Shown piece after piece: positions 1 to 5,697 of a stretch of 9,024 bases of DNA (positions are counted from its first letter, which is position 1; the number at the start of each line of letters is the position of its first letter). The notes under the pieces were generated by a model, which saw only the letters and a program-made list of their open reading frames with translations, was not told the DNA's origin and made no database searches. A program made the translations under genes and the position numbers. This DNA is from Rubrobacter sp. (lineage in GTDB: Bacteria; Actinomycetota; Rubrobacteria; Rubrobacterales; Rubrobacteraceae), in contig JADDPV010000247.1 in assembly GCA_016781705.1 (NCBI GenBank), positions 1-9,024 on the forward strand, written 5' to 3'.

Positions 1-25
1 AAGGTCACATCAAGGAGTTGTGGGC

Positions 26-764
26 ATGAGAACCTTGCAACACACATCTAGGGGGAGCCACGGCGAGGGCGAGGCGTGGCGGGAGGTCGAGCGTGAGGCC
101 GTCCAGTTGAGAGACGGGCTCGTCACCAAACACTCGCCCCTGGTCAAGCATGTCGCGAGCGGGTCGGAGCGCGCTTGAGATATGGGTACGTTGGATCCGG
201 AAGGCATGATCTCCTCGGGCGTCCTGGGACCGCTCGGCGTCGCGGAGACATTTATTCCGGGGCAGTGCGGCAAGCGGGCCAGGTTCGAGTCTAACGCGAT
301 CTTCAAGATCCGGTGGTCCGTCCTCGACGAGCTGCGTGGCCAGGACCTGGGTGCTCCGCCGCGTCTTGAGGAGTACCGCGGCTTGCCGGAGCAGTACTCT
401 CGCGCCCACGTCGCCTCCCTGGAGATGTGGCTGGAGTTGAAGAGCGGCCTCGCCGGGGAGTACGGGCCGTTTGTGGTGGACCACTCCGCGATCGACCTAT
501 AGTCCCGGGCGAATCGTGAGGATCTGCTCGCCCACCTCGTGGACGAGCTCGGCGACTGGAGGAACAGGAACGCCTGCTCGCCACGTTCGACTTGTACGAG
601 GGGCTGACCCTCAACGAGATCCGCAGGCCAGGAACCTCACAGAGGGCCGCATGAGCCAACTCCTGAGGTGGGCCACCGGTAGGCTCAGGGAGCCTCTCCA
701 GGAGTCCCCCCTCGTCTCCGGCGGCTGGCAGCAGAGCTTGGCTTGCAGAGGCCGATCTTCCTAG
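26..764 (+). pseudogene. Decayed WhiG/FliA-family (sigma-28 type) sigma factor gene
   Basis: An intact relative would be an RNA polymerase sigma factor for motility or development genes. The ATG at 26 has an AAGGAG ribosome binding site at 12-17. The frame from 26 reads LVTKHSPLVKHVA (119-157), typical of sigma region 1.2/2.1. It meets a TGA at 176-178 and continues in the same frame through ISSGVLGPLG and the region 2.3/2.4-like stretch FESNAIFKIRWSVLDELRGQD (given by its ends: F at about 284, D at about 346). It then jumps near 350-362 to EEYRGLPEQYSRAHVASLE, so about 35 residues of region 3 are missing compared with WhiG. A TAG follows at 500-502; REDLLAHLVDELGD continues in frame. Restoring one lost base near 557 gives EEQERLLATFDLYEGLTLNEI (559-621), and another near 622 gives LTEGRMSQLLRWATGRLRE (636-692), the region 4 helix-turn-helix. 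Two stops, two frameshifts and a deletion make function very unlikely. Family assignment is by recalled motif similarity plus position upstream of rpsB, where sigD (Bacillus) and whiG (Streptomyces) lie. Confidence 0.85.
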
Positions 765-974
765 AAGCCGACTCGGTGCTGTGCTACCATCTCACGGACG
801 TTTTTGGTCGTAAAGATCACGCACGCCCGCTGGGGTCTATCCCGACGCTGACTTGCTCGGGTTTTTGGCCCAGGTGGTGGTTCGGGGCAGCATCTCTTCG
901 CCGGTATCGGTCAGGGAGTCGCGCCGGATTGCGAGGCGCGGGCGGAGGCACAACCACCTGAAAGAGGAGAGGTT
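765..974 (+). other. Spacer between sigma relic and rpsB; probable rpsB 5' leader
   Basis: These 210 bases contain no convincing gene. The small open frame at 743-961 has no similarity I recognise and lies across the leader. I could not find a well-spaced -35/-10 pair, although transcription of rpsB probably starts here because the gene upstream is dead. The octamer GTTTTTGG occurs twice (800-807 and 861-868). The second half (871-960) can form a closed hairpin structure that ends just before the rpsB ribosome binding site and is listed separately. Confidence 0.5.
871..960 (+). promoter_or_regulatory. Candidate structured leader of rpsB
   Basis: CAGGTGGT at 871-878 is perfectly complementary to ACCACCTG at 953-960. 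Inside this closing stem, CGCGCC (920-925) pairs with GGCGCG (935-940) around a 9-base loop, with one further possible G-U pair outside. The closing stem ends four bases before the AGGAG ribosome binding site (965-969), so its formation could affect access to the rpsB start. Autoregulation of rpsB-tsf by S2 through a leader RNA is known in other bacteria, but this structure is only inferred here and is not one I recognise as a described family. Confidence 0.35.
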
Positions 975-2030
975 TTGGAAGGTACGATAGCGTGGGAAGC
1001 CGTTGGTGTAAGGGAGCTTCTGGAGGCTGGGGTCCATTTCGGGCACCAGGCGAAACGGTGGAACCCGAAGATGAAGAAGTACGTTTTCGCCCAGCGGGCA
1101 GGGGTCCATATCATAGACCTGGACCAGACGGTAACGCTGCTGGACCGGGCACGCCGCTTCGTGCGGGGGGTCGCCGAGGCGAATCGTGAGGTCCTGTTCG
1201 TCGGGACGAAGAAGCAGGCGCAGCTCACGGTGGCGGAGCAGGCCATGCGGGCGGGGCAGCCCTACGTGGTCGAGCGGTACATCGGCGGGATGTTGACGAA
1301 CTTTCAGACCATCCAGCCGCGCATCGAGTACTTCAAGGCGCTCCGGCAGAGCATTGATGAGACGCCGGAGGAGGAGAGAACCGGACGCGACTGGTTCGCC
1401 AAGGATAGGGAGTACCAGAAGCTGCGGCGCAACTTCGCGGGGATCACGGAGATGGAGCGGCTGCCGGGGGCGGTGTTCATCGTGGACCCCAAGCGCGAGG
1501 AGCTGCTGGTCAAGGAGGCCAACCGGCTGAAGATACCGGTGGTGGCGCTCACGGACACCAACTGCGACCCGGACGTGGTGGATTACGTGATACCGGGCAA
1601 CGACGACGCGATACGCTCGATCAACCTGATTTCGCGGCTCATCGCCGACGCTATCGTCGAGGGCCGCGGCGAGGAGGCTTCCCCGGCCACCGACGACCGG
1701 CCGGTCTCCCCGGCGGTCGAGGAGGCCCGTACCGCCGAGGAGCGGGCAACGGAGAGCCTGTCCGAAGCGGCCGAGGAGGGCGGGCTCTCCGAGGACCAGC
1801 CTTCGGGGCTCGCGGACCCGGTGGAGTCGGCGGGCGAGATCTCTCCTGAAGAGGACCCGACCACGAGCTACCGGGGATCGGAGAGCGCCGAGCGTGAGGA
1901 GGGAACCGCCGGTGGTCCCGAGAGGGGCGCGGCGCCGCCCCCGCGCGGCGAGCCGACGAGCAACCAGGAGGGCGAGGCGAAGGCCAGCGAAGAGGCCGGC
2001 GGCGAGCCCAGCGGCAACGGCGAAGATTAG
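975..2030 (+). CDS. rpsB: 30S ribosomal protein S2 with long acidic C-terminal tail
   Basis: S2 belongs to the small ribosomal subunit and is needed for S1 binding and mRNA engagement in well-studied bacteria. The 351-residue product shows the S2 family signature early (VRELLEAGVHFGHQ, residues 12-25, followed by RWNPKMK at 28-34), then IIDLDQT (46-52), LFVGTKKQA (74-82), YIGGMLTNF (102-110), and the late conserved block IPVVALTDTNCDPD (187-200) to IPGNDDAIRSI (206-216). The start is TTG, with AGGAG at 965-969 five bases upstream; no ATG precedes the conserved region. The S2 fold ends near residue 230. The remaining 120 or so residues are rich in Glu, Ala, Gly, Ser and Pro, with almost no large hydrophobic residues, and are probably disordered. 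A typical S2 of about 230-260 residues lacks such a long tail, though tails occur in actinobacteria. Two TAG stops stand in tandem at 2028-2033. tsf follows after 18 bases and is presumably co-transcribed. Confidence 0.97.
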   Translation: MEGTIAWEAVGVRELLEAGVHFGHQAKRWNPKMKKYVFAQRAGVHIIDLDQTVTLLDRARRFVRGVAEANREVLFVGTKKQAQLTVAEQAMRAGQPYVVERYIGGMLTNFQTIQPRIEYFKALRQSIDETPEEERTGRDWFAKDREYQKLRRNFAGITEMERLPGAVFIVDPKREELLVKEANRLKIPVVALTDTNCDPDVVDYVIPGNDDAIRSINLISRLIADAIVEGRGEEASPATDDRPVSPAVEEARTAEERATESLSEAAEEGGLSEDQPSGLADPVESAGEISPEEDPTTSYRGSESAEREEGTAGGPERGAAPPPRGEPTSNQEGEAKASEEAGGEPSGNGED

Positions 2031-2048
2031 TAGGGAGAGAAGAAGGCT

Positions 2049-2642
2049 TTGGCAACAACGATAGAGAAGATAAAGCAGCTGCGCGAGGAGACCGCCGCGG
2101 GCATGATGGACGTGAAGAGGGCGCTGGAGGAGTCCGACGGCGACCTCGACGGGGCGCGACGCGTGTTACGCGAGCGCGGGCAGGCGATAGCGCAGAAAAA
2201 GAGCTCGCGCGAGGCGGGGGAGGGCCTGATCGAGTCCTACGTCCATTTCAACGGCCGCGTCGGCGTCCTCCTCGAGGTGAACTGCGAGACGGATTTCGTG
2301 GCGCGCACGCCCGAGTTCAAGGAGTTCGCGCACAACGTCGCGCTGCACGTGGCGTCGCATAACCCCTCGCCGGCGGCGGTGAGGCCCGAGGACATCCCGC
2401 AGGAGGTCCTCGACGAGGAGCGCCAGATCGCTGAGACGCAGGCTGCCAACTCGGGTAAGCCCGAGAACATCCAGGCCAGGATCGTCGAGGGCCGCATGAA
2501 GAAGTTCGTCTCCGAGCGGGCCCTGCTCACCCAGGAGTACGTCAAGGAGCCGGACAAGACCGTCGAGGACCTGCTCCAGGAGACGATCCAGAAGGTCGGC
2601 GAGAACGTCGTAGTCCGCCGCTTCGTCCGCTACGCCCTCTAG
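2049..2642 (+). CDS. tsf: Translation elongation factor Ts (short form)
   Basis: EF-Ts is the nucleotide exchange factor that releases GDP from EF-Tu in the cytoplasm. The 197-residue product begins with the UBA-like N-terminal domain (about 1-52), including LREETAAGMMDVKRAL (11-26), and has the EF-Tu contact motif TDFV at 81-84 after VNCE. A helical and C-terminal part follows, with VEDLLQETIQKVGENVVVRRF (given by its ends: residues 172-192). The E. coli protein is about 280 residues; this one seems to have only one core subdomain, as in the short Thermus-type factor, which works as a dimer. That comparison is from family knowledge. The start is TTG at 2049, preceded by a purine-rich stretch (GGGAGAGAAGAAGG, 2033-2046) after the rpsB stop. 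No earlier start in frame fits the family N-terminus. The gene sits directly behind rpsB, the usual pairing across bacteria. Confidence 0.97.
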   Translation: MATTIEKIKQLREETAAGMMDVKRALEESDGDLDGARRVLRERGQAIAQKKSSREAGEGLIESYVHFNGRVGVLLEVNCETDFVARTPEFKEFAHNVALHVASHNPSPAAVRPEDIPQEVLDEERQIAETQAANSGKPENIQARIVEGRMKKFVSERALLTQEYVKEPDKTVEDLLQETIQKVGENVVVRRFVRYAL

Positions 2643-2650
2643 GGGTAACC

Positions 2651-3439
2651 GTGGAGGGAGTCGCCCCGACGGGGGGAGAACAAACAGCCGACCGCTCCGA
2701 TCTCGGGCCGATACGTCGCGTCGTGCTGAAGCTCTCGGGCGAGGCTTTGGCCGGGGACGGGGGCTACGGGATAGACCCCGCGAGCCTGGACGTGACGGCT
2801 AACCAGGTCATGGAGGCGGTCGAGGCTGGGGCGGAGCTGGCGATAGTGGTCGGCGGAGGGAACATCTTCCGCGGCAGCCAGGTCGCGGGCGTCCTGGGCA
2901 TCGAGAACGCGACCGCGGACTACATGGGGATGCTCGGGACGGTCATCAACGCGATGGCGTTGCAGGCGGCTTTAGAGGGGCGCGGGGTGGAGACGCGGGT
3001 GCAGACGGCCATCGAGATCAAGGAGGTCGCAGAGCCTTATATTCGACGGCGCGCCATGAGGCACCTGGAGAAGCAGCGCGTCGTGATCTTCGCCGCCGGC
3101 ACCGGCAACCCGTTCTTCTCCACCGACACGGGCGCCTCGCTTCGCGCCCTTGAGATAGGCGCCGACGCCCTCCTGATGGCGAAGAACCGCGTGGACGGCG
3201 TGTACGACAAGGACCCGCGAAGGCACCCGAACGCGAAGCGTATCGAGCGTCTGACGTACATGGACCTGCTCTCCAAGAACCTCGCGGTGATGGACCACAC
3301 GGCGGCGACCCTATGCAGCGGGGAGCGTCTGCCGATAGTCGTCTTCGACATACTCAAGCCCGGCAACCTGAGCGGCATCCTCAAGGGTGAGCGGGTCGGC
3401 TCGCTGGTATGGAACGCCGACGGCGGCGGGGTCTCCTAG
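2651..3439 (+). CDS. pyrH: UMP kinase
   Basis: PyrH phosphorylates UMP to UDP with ATP, feeding all pyrimidine nucleotide synthesis; bacterial enzymes are hexamers of the amino-acid-kinase fold and are typically controlled by GTP and UTP. In the 262-residue product, VVLKLSGEAL (24-33) is the nucleotide-binding start, GGGNIFRG (68-75) the phosphate loop, and GTGNPFFSTDT (150-160) the UMP-binding segment. VDGVYDKDPR (181-190) and VMDHTA (213-218) are further family motifs. The GTG start at 2651 lies eight bases after the tsf stop with AGGGG (2641-2645) upstream. It gives about 20 residues before the conserved strand, longer than usual; an internal GTG at the VVLKL segment would cut into the fold, so the longer form is preferred, with moderate certainty about the start. 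It is probably translated from the rpsB-tsf transcript. Confidence 0.97.
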   Translation: MEGVAPTGGEQTADRSDLGPIRRVVLKLSGEALAGDGGYGIDPASLDVTANQVMEAVEAGAELAIVVGGGNIFRGSQVAGVLGIENATADYMGMLGTVINAMALQAALEGRGVETRVQTAIEIKEVAEPYIRRRAMRHLEKQRVVIFAAGTGNPFFSTDTGASLRALEIGADALLMAKNRVDGVYDKDPRRHPNAKRIERLTYMDLLSKNLAVMDHTAATLCSGERLPIVVFDILKPGNLSGILKGERVGSLVWNADGGGVS

Positions 3440-3466
3440 AGTTTCTTATGGGGCGCGGAAATTCTC

Positions 3467-3506
3467 GAAACTTCACACAAGCGTCACGCTGACGTTATAA
3501 AGTTTC
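3467..3506 (+). repeat. Nested inverted repeats upstream of the frr -10 box
   Basis: GAAACTT (3467-3473) is the exact reverse complement of AAGTTTC (3500-3506). Between them CGTCA (3482-3486) and TGACG (3490-3494) form a second inverted repeat around CGC. The same GAAACT can instead pair with AGTTTC at 3440-3445, directly after the pyrH stop. AAGTTTC is also the spacer of the 3492-3514 palindrome, so these pairings exclude one another. They might matter in read-through RNA from pyrH or as protein-binding sites. Confidence 0.45.
3472..3501 (+). promoter_or_regulatory. Probable sigma-70-type promoter for frr and downstream genes
   Basis: TTCACA (3472-3477) differs from the -35 consensus by one base. 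TATAAA (3496-3501) is a strong -10 match 18 bases later; read as TTATAA (3495-3500) the spacing is 17. The region is clearly AT-richer than the surrounding genes. Transcription would start around 3508, giving a leader of about 45 bases before the frr ATG at 3554. This would make frr-uppS-cdsA-dxr-rseP-ispG at least partly independent of the rpsB transcript. Start site not proven. Confidence 0.6.
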
Positions 3507-3514
3507 TATAACGT
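3492..3514 (+). repeat. Perfect 8-bp inverted repeat overlapping the frr -10 box; possible operator
   Basis: ACGTTATA (3492-3499) and TATAACGT (3507-3514) are exact reverse complements separated by the 7 bases AAGTTTC. The left arm contains most of the -10 box and the right arm covers the predicted transcription start. This is the classical position for a repressor operator. The spacing and symmetry would suit a dimeric DNA-binding protein, but I do not recognise the site as belonging to a named regulator. Confidence 0.55.
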
Positions 3515-3553
3515 ACTGGGAAGTGAGCGGAAGGCGGAGGAGAGTAGGGGATC

Positions 3554-4114
3554 ATGTCAGAGGTAGTTGATCTAACGACGGCCGAGCGCCGTATGCAAGG
3601 GGCGTTGGAATCGGTGAGGCGGGAGTTCGGGAGCATTCGCACGGGGCGGGCCAACCCCGCCATCTTGGACCGCGTCGAGGTCGAGGCGTACGGGACGAGG
3701 ATGGCGCTCAAGAGCGTCGCGAACATCGGCGTCCCCGAGCCGAGGCTCTTGACCGTGACCCCGTTCGACCCTCAGACGCTCAAGACGATCGAGCGGGCCA
3801 TAGATAACGCGGACCTGGGGTTGAATCCTCAGAACGACGGCAGGATTCTCAGGCTTCCTATCCCCGAGTTAACCGAGGAGCGGCGCAAGAAGCTCATCCG
3901 GATGGCGCGTGGGTACGCCGAGGAGGGTCGGGTAGCGATACGCAACGTCAGGCGCGACGAGATGCGCGACCTCTCGGAGTTGATGAAGATGGGCGAGATC
4001 TCCCAGGACGACGAGCGGCGGGCCGAGGCCGAGCTGCAGCAGCTAACCAACGAGTACGTAAAGCGCGTTGACGCCGCCCTCTCGGACAAAGAGGCCGAGC
4101 TCCTAGAGGTCTGA
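3554..4114 (+). CDS. frr: Ribosome recycling factor
   Basis: RRF works with EF-G to split post-termination ribosomes. The product is 186 residues, almost exactly the usual family length of about 185. The N-terminal helix leads into SIRTGRANPAIL (27-38), where domain I passes to domain II. Domain II follows, with IGVPEPRLLTVTPFD (58-72) and GLNPQNDGRILRLPIPELTEE (given by its ends: residues 89-109). The long return helices include ARGYAEEGRVAIRNVRRDEM (118-137), the most conserved stretch, whose arginines at 133-134 correspond to the functionally important arginine near 132 in E. coli. The start is ATG with purine-rich GGAGGAGAG (3536-3544) and AGGGG (3546-3550) upstream. It has its own predicted promoter in the preceding 114-base spacer, and its end carries the ribosome binding site for uppS. 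Confidence 0.97.
   Translation: MSEVVDLTTAERRMQGALESVRREFGSIRTGRANPAILDRVEVEAYGTRMALKSVANIGVPEPRLLTVTPFDPQTLKTIERAIDNADLGLNPQNDGRILRLPIPELTEERRKKLIRMARGYAEEGRVAIRNVRRDEMRDLSELMKMGEISQDDERRAEAELQQLTNEYVKRVDAALSDKEAELLEV
4105..4110 (+). promoter_or_regulatory. Ribosome binding site for uppS, inside the end of frr
   Basis: AGAGGT lies within the last frr codons. It stands 7 bases before the CTG at 4118 and 10 before the CTG at 4121, a suitable distance for either. It favours a CTG start immediately after the frr stop (4112-4114), implying translational coupling between frr and uppS. Confidence 0.5.
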
Positions 4115-4117
4115 GCC

Positions 4118-4894
4118 CTGCTGAACCCCGCCCGAAAACAGGCCGCCGGAGAAAACTCCTCGCGGCTGAACGTCCGCGAGCGCCTGCTTACCCCACTACA
4201 GAAACCAGGGGAAGTTCCGCGGCACGTCGCGGTCATCATGGACGGCAACGGCCGGTGGGCGAAGGCGCGCTGGCTTCCCCGCGCCGCCGGCCACCGCGCC
4301 GGCGTCGAGGTCCTCACCCCGCTCCTGGAGACCGCGGGCGAGTTGGGCGTAGAGGCGCTTACCCTCTACGCCTTCTCTACCGAGAACTGGGCGCGTCCCG
4401 AGACCGAGGTAGACTCCCTGATGGCGTTGTTCCTGGAGACCGCCAAAGACAAGGTCCCCGAACTCAACGAGCGTGGCGCGAGGCTGCGGTTCGTCGGGCG
4501 CCGGGAGCGACTGCCCCAGGGCGTGCGCGACGCCGTGAACGAGGCCGAAAAGCTTACCGGGGATAACGACAAGCTCGACGTCTACGTGGCGCTGAATTAC
4601 GGGGGGCGTGGCGAGATCGTGGACGCCGCGCGGCGCATAATGCGCGACGGCCTCGACCCCGATTCACTGGACGAGGCGACATTCGCCCGCTACCTGTACG
4701 CGCCGGAGGTCCCGGAGGTTGACCTGGTCATCCGGACCAGCGGGGAGCTTCGGGTCTCCAACTTCCTCTTGTGGCAGATCGCCTACGCCGAGTTCTACGT
4801 CACCGAGACGCTCTGGCCAGATTTCTCCCCAGAGGAGTTCCGCCGGGCGATAGACTCCTTCGCGGCCCGCCAGAGGCGCCGCGGAGGGGTGTAG
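4118..4894 (+). CDS. uppS: Isoprenyl transferase (undecaprenyl diphosphate synthase family), CTG start inferred
   Basis: This cis-prenyltransferase adds isopentenyl diphosphate units to an allylic primer, making the long polyprenyl diphosphate that carries cell-wall precursors. With the start used here it has 258 residues, within the normal range. Visible motifs are VPRHVAVIMDGNGRW (33-47, catalytic Asp 42), GHRAG (58-62), LYAFSTENWARP (83-94), ALNYGGRGEI (158-167), IRTSGELRVSNFLLWQ (205-220) and TLWPDF (231-236). The first ATG (4238) falls inside the catalytic motif and would remove the first strand. The frame is open back to the frr stop, but contains no ATG, GTG or TTG in that stretch. CTG codons stand at 4118, 4121, 4166 and 4184; 4118 or 4121 fits the AGAGGT site best, while 4166 gives an N-terminus (LNVRERLL) resembling shorter homologues. 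Product identity is certain; the start is not. Chain length of the product cannot be told from sequence. Confidence 0.93.
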   Translation: MLNPARKQAAGENSSRLNVRERLLTPLQKPGEVPRHVAVIMDGNGRWAKARWLPRAAGHRAGVEVLTPLLETAGELGVEALTLYAFSTENWARPETEVDSLMALFLETAKDKVPELNERGARLRFVGRRERLPQGVRDAVNEAEKLTGDNDKLDVYVALNYGGRGEIVDAARRIMRDGLDPDSLDEATFARYLYAPEVPEVDLVIRTSGELRVSNFLLWQIAYAEFYVTETLWPDFSPEEFRRAIDSFAARQRRRGGV

Positions 4895-4905
4895 AGGAGA
4901 ACCTT

Positions 4906-5697
4906 GTGCTCCGCTGGCGCGCCCTTACCGCCGCCGTTCTGGCCCCGGTCACGATCGGGGCGCTCTTGCTCGGCCCTTACGCGACCGTGGCGCTGGCGCT
5001 CCTCGTCGTGGTCCGCGCCGCCTACGAGCTTGCCCGCACCTTCGACGGGGTGCCGCTCTCGGCCGCCTCGGCCGCGGGGGCTTTGCCAATCTTGCTCTCG
5101 ATCCCCTACGGCGCTACCGGCGTGCTCGCCGGTGCTGTCCTCGGCATGCCCTTGGCCCTCCTTTGGCTCATCGCGAGGCCAAAAGCGCGCAACCTGAGCG
5201 CGCTGCTGGTGCTCCTCCTGATGTCGCTGTGGGTCGGGACGCCGCTCGCGCACCTGGTCCTGATCCAGGGGCTCGAGGGTAAGGGCTACCTGGTCATCAT
5301 CGCCGTGGTCGGACCCTGGATCTCGGACACGGGCGCGTACTTCGCCGGACGCTTTTTTGGTCGGCACCCGCTCGTCCCCTCCGTGAGCCCGAAGAAGACG
5401 ATCGAGGGCTCCATCGGGGGCGTCGTAATGACGCTGGCCGCCGTCGCCCCCTTCGCCCACGCTTTCCTCGGGCTGGCCTGGTTGCCGGCGGCGATCGTCG
5501 GCGCGGTTATCTCCGCCTTCAGCCAGGCCGGCGACTTGTTCGAGTCCATCTTGAAACGCCTGCTGGGCCTCAAGGATCTCGGTCGCGCCCTCCCCGGTCA
5601 CGGCGGCATCCTCGACCGTGCCGACAGCCTGCTCTTCACCGCCCCCGCCTCCTATTACCTCTACGTCCTGTTCGTGACGTCAACAACGTCGGCGTGA
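4906..5697 (+). CDS. cdsA: Phosphatidate cytidylyltransferase (CDP-diacylglycerol synthase)
   Basis: CdsA is an integral membrane enzyme that joins phosphatidic acid and CTP to form CDP-diacylglycerol, the precursor of bacterial phospholipids. The 263-residue product has about seven or eight hydrophobic segments, beginning with residues 7-37. It shows GPWISDTGAYFAGRFFGRH (136-154), SPKKTIEGSIGG (161-172), and the full family signature from S214 to D240 with KR (217-218), KD (223-224), GHGG (231-234) and DR (237-238). The start chosen is GTG at 4906: AGGAGA at 4895-4900 sits five bases before it, in the 11-base gap after uppS, and the protein then begins with a short positive segment and a membrane helix. 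A longer frame from 4771 would overlap uppS by over 120 bases and add a charged, arginine-rich stretch without family support. The stop overlaps the dxr start (GTGA, 5694-5697). Confidence 0.96.
   Translation: MLRWRALTAAVLAPVTIGALLLGPYATVALALLVVVRAAYELARTFDGVPLSAASAAGALPILLSIPYGATGVLAGAVLGMPLALLWLIARPKARNLSALLVLLLMSLWVGTPLAHLVLIQGLEGKGYLVIIAVVGPWISDTGAYFAGRFFGRHPLVPSVSPKKTIEGSIGGVVMTLAAVAPFAHAFLGLAWLPAAIVGAVISAFSQAGDLFESILKRLLGLKDLGRALPGHGGILDRADSLLFTAPASYYLYVLFVTSTTSA

Noticed and set aside
3..29. Possible 3' end of an upstream gene (reads GHIKELWA then TGA, overlapping the ATG at 26 as ATGA)
   Set aside because: The overlap is typical of coupled genes and may be real, but eight codons are too few to call a gene or family.
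5..484. 159-codon open frame on the minus strand
   Set aside because: It is antisense to the sigma-factor relic, has no recognisable motifs, and its composition fits a GC-rich shadow frame.
861..868. T-run after a GC stretch as a terminator
   Set aside because: TTTTT at 862-866 is not preceded by a stable hairpin that I can draw; it is one of two copies of GTTTTTGG and is more likely part of the leader.
743..961. 72-codon frame between the relic and rpsB
   Set aside because: No family resemblance and no clear ribosome binding site; it overlaps the relic end and the leader structure.
4771..4905. Longer N-terminus for cdsA
   Set aside because: It would overlap uppS extensively and add an Arg-rich stretch absent from the family; GTG 4906 has its own AGGAGA site.
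4795..5601. 268-codon minus-strand frame opposite cdsA
   Set aside because: Highly charged, repetitive composition without motifs; it is the mirror of cdsA codon bias.
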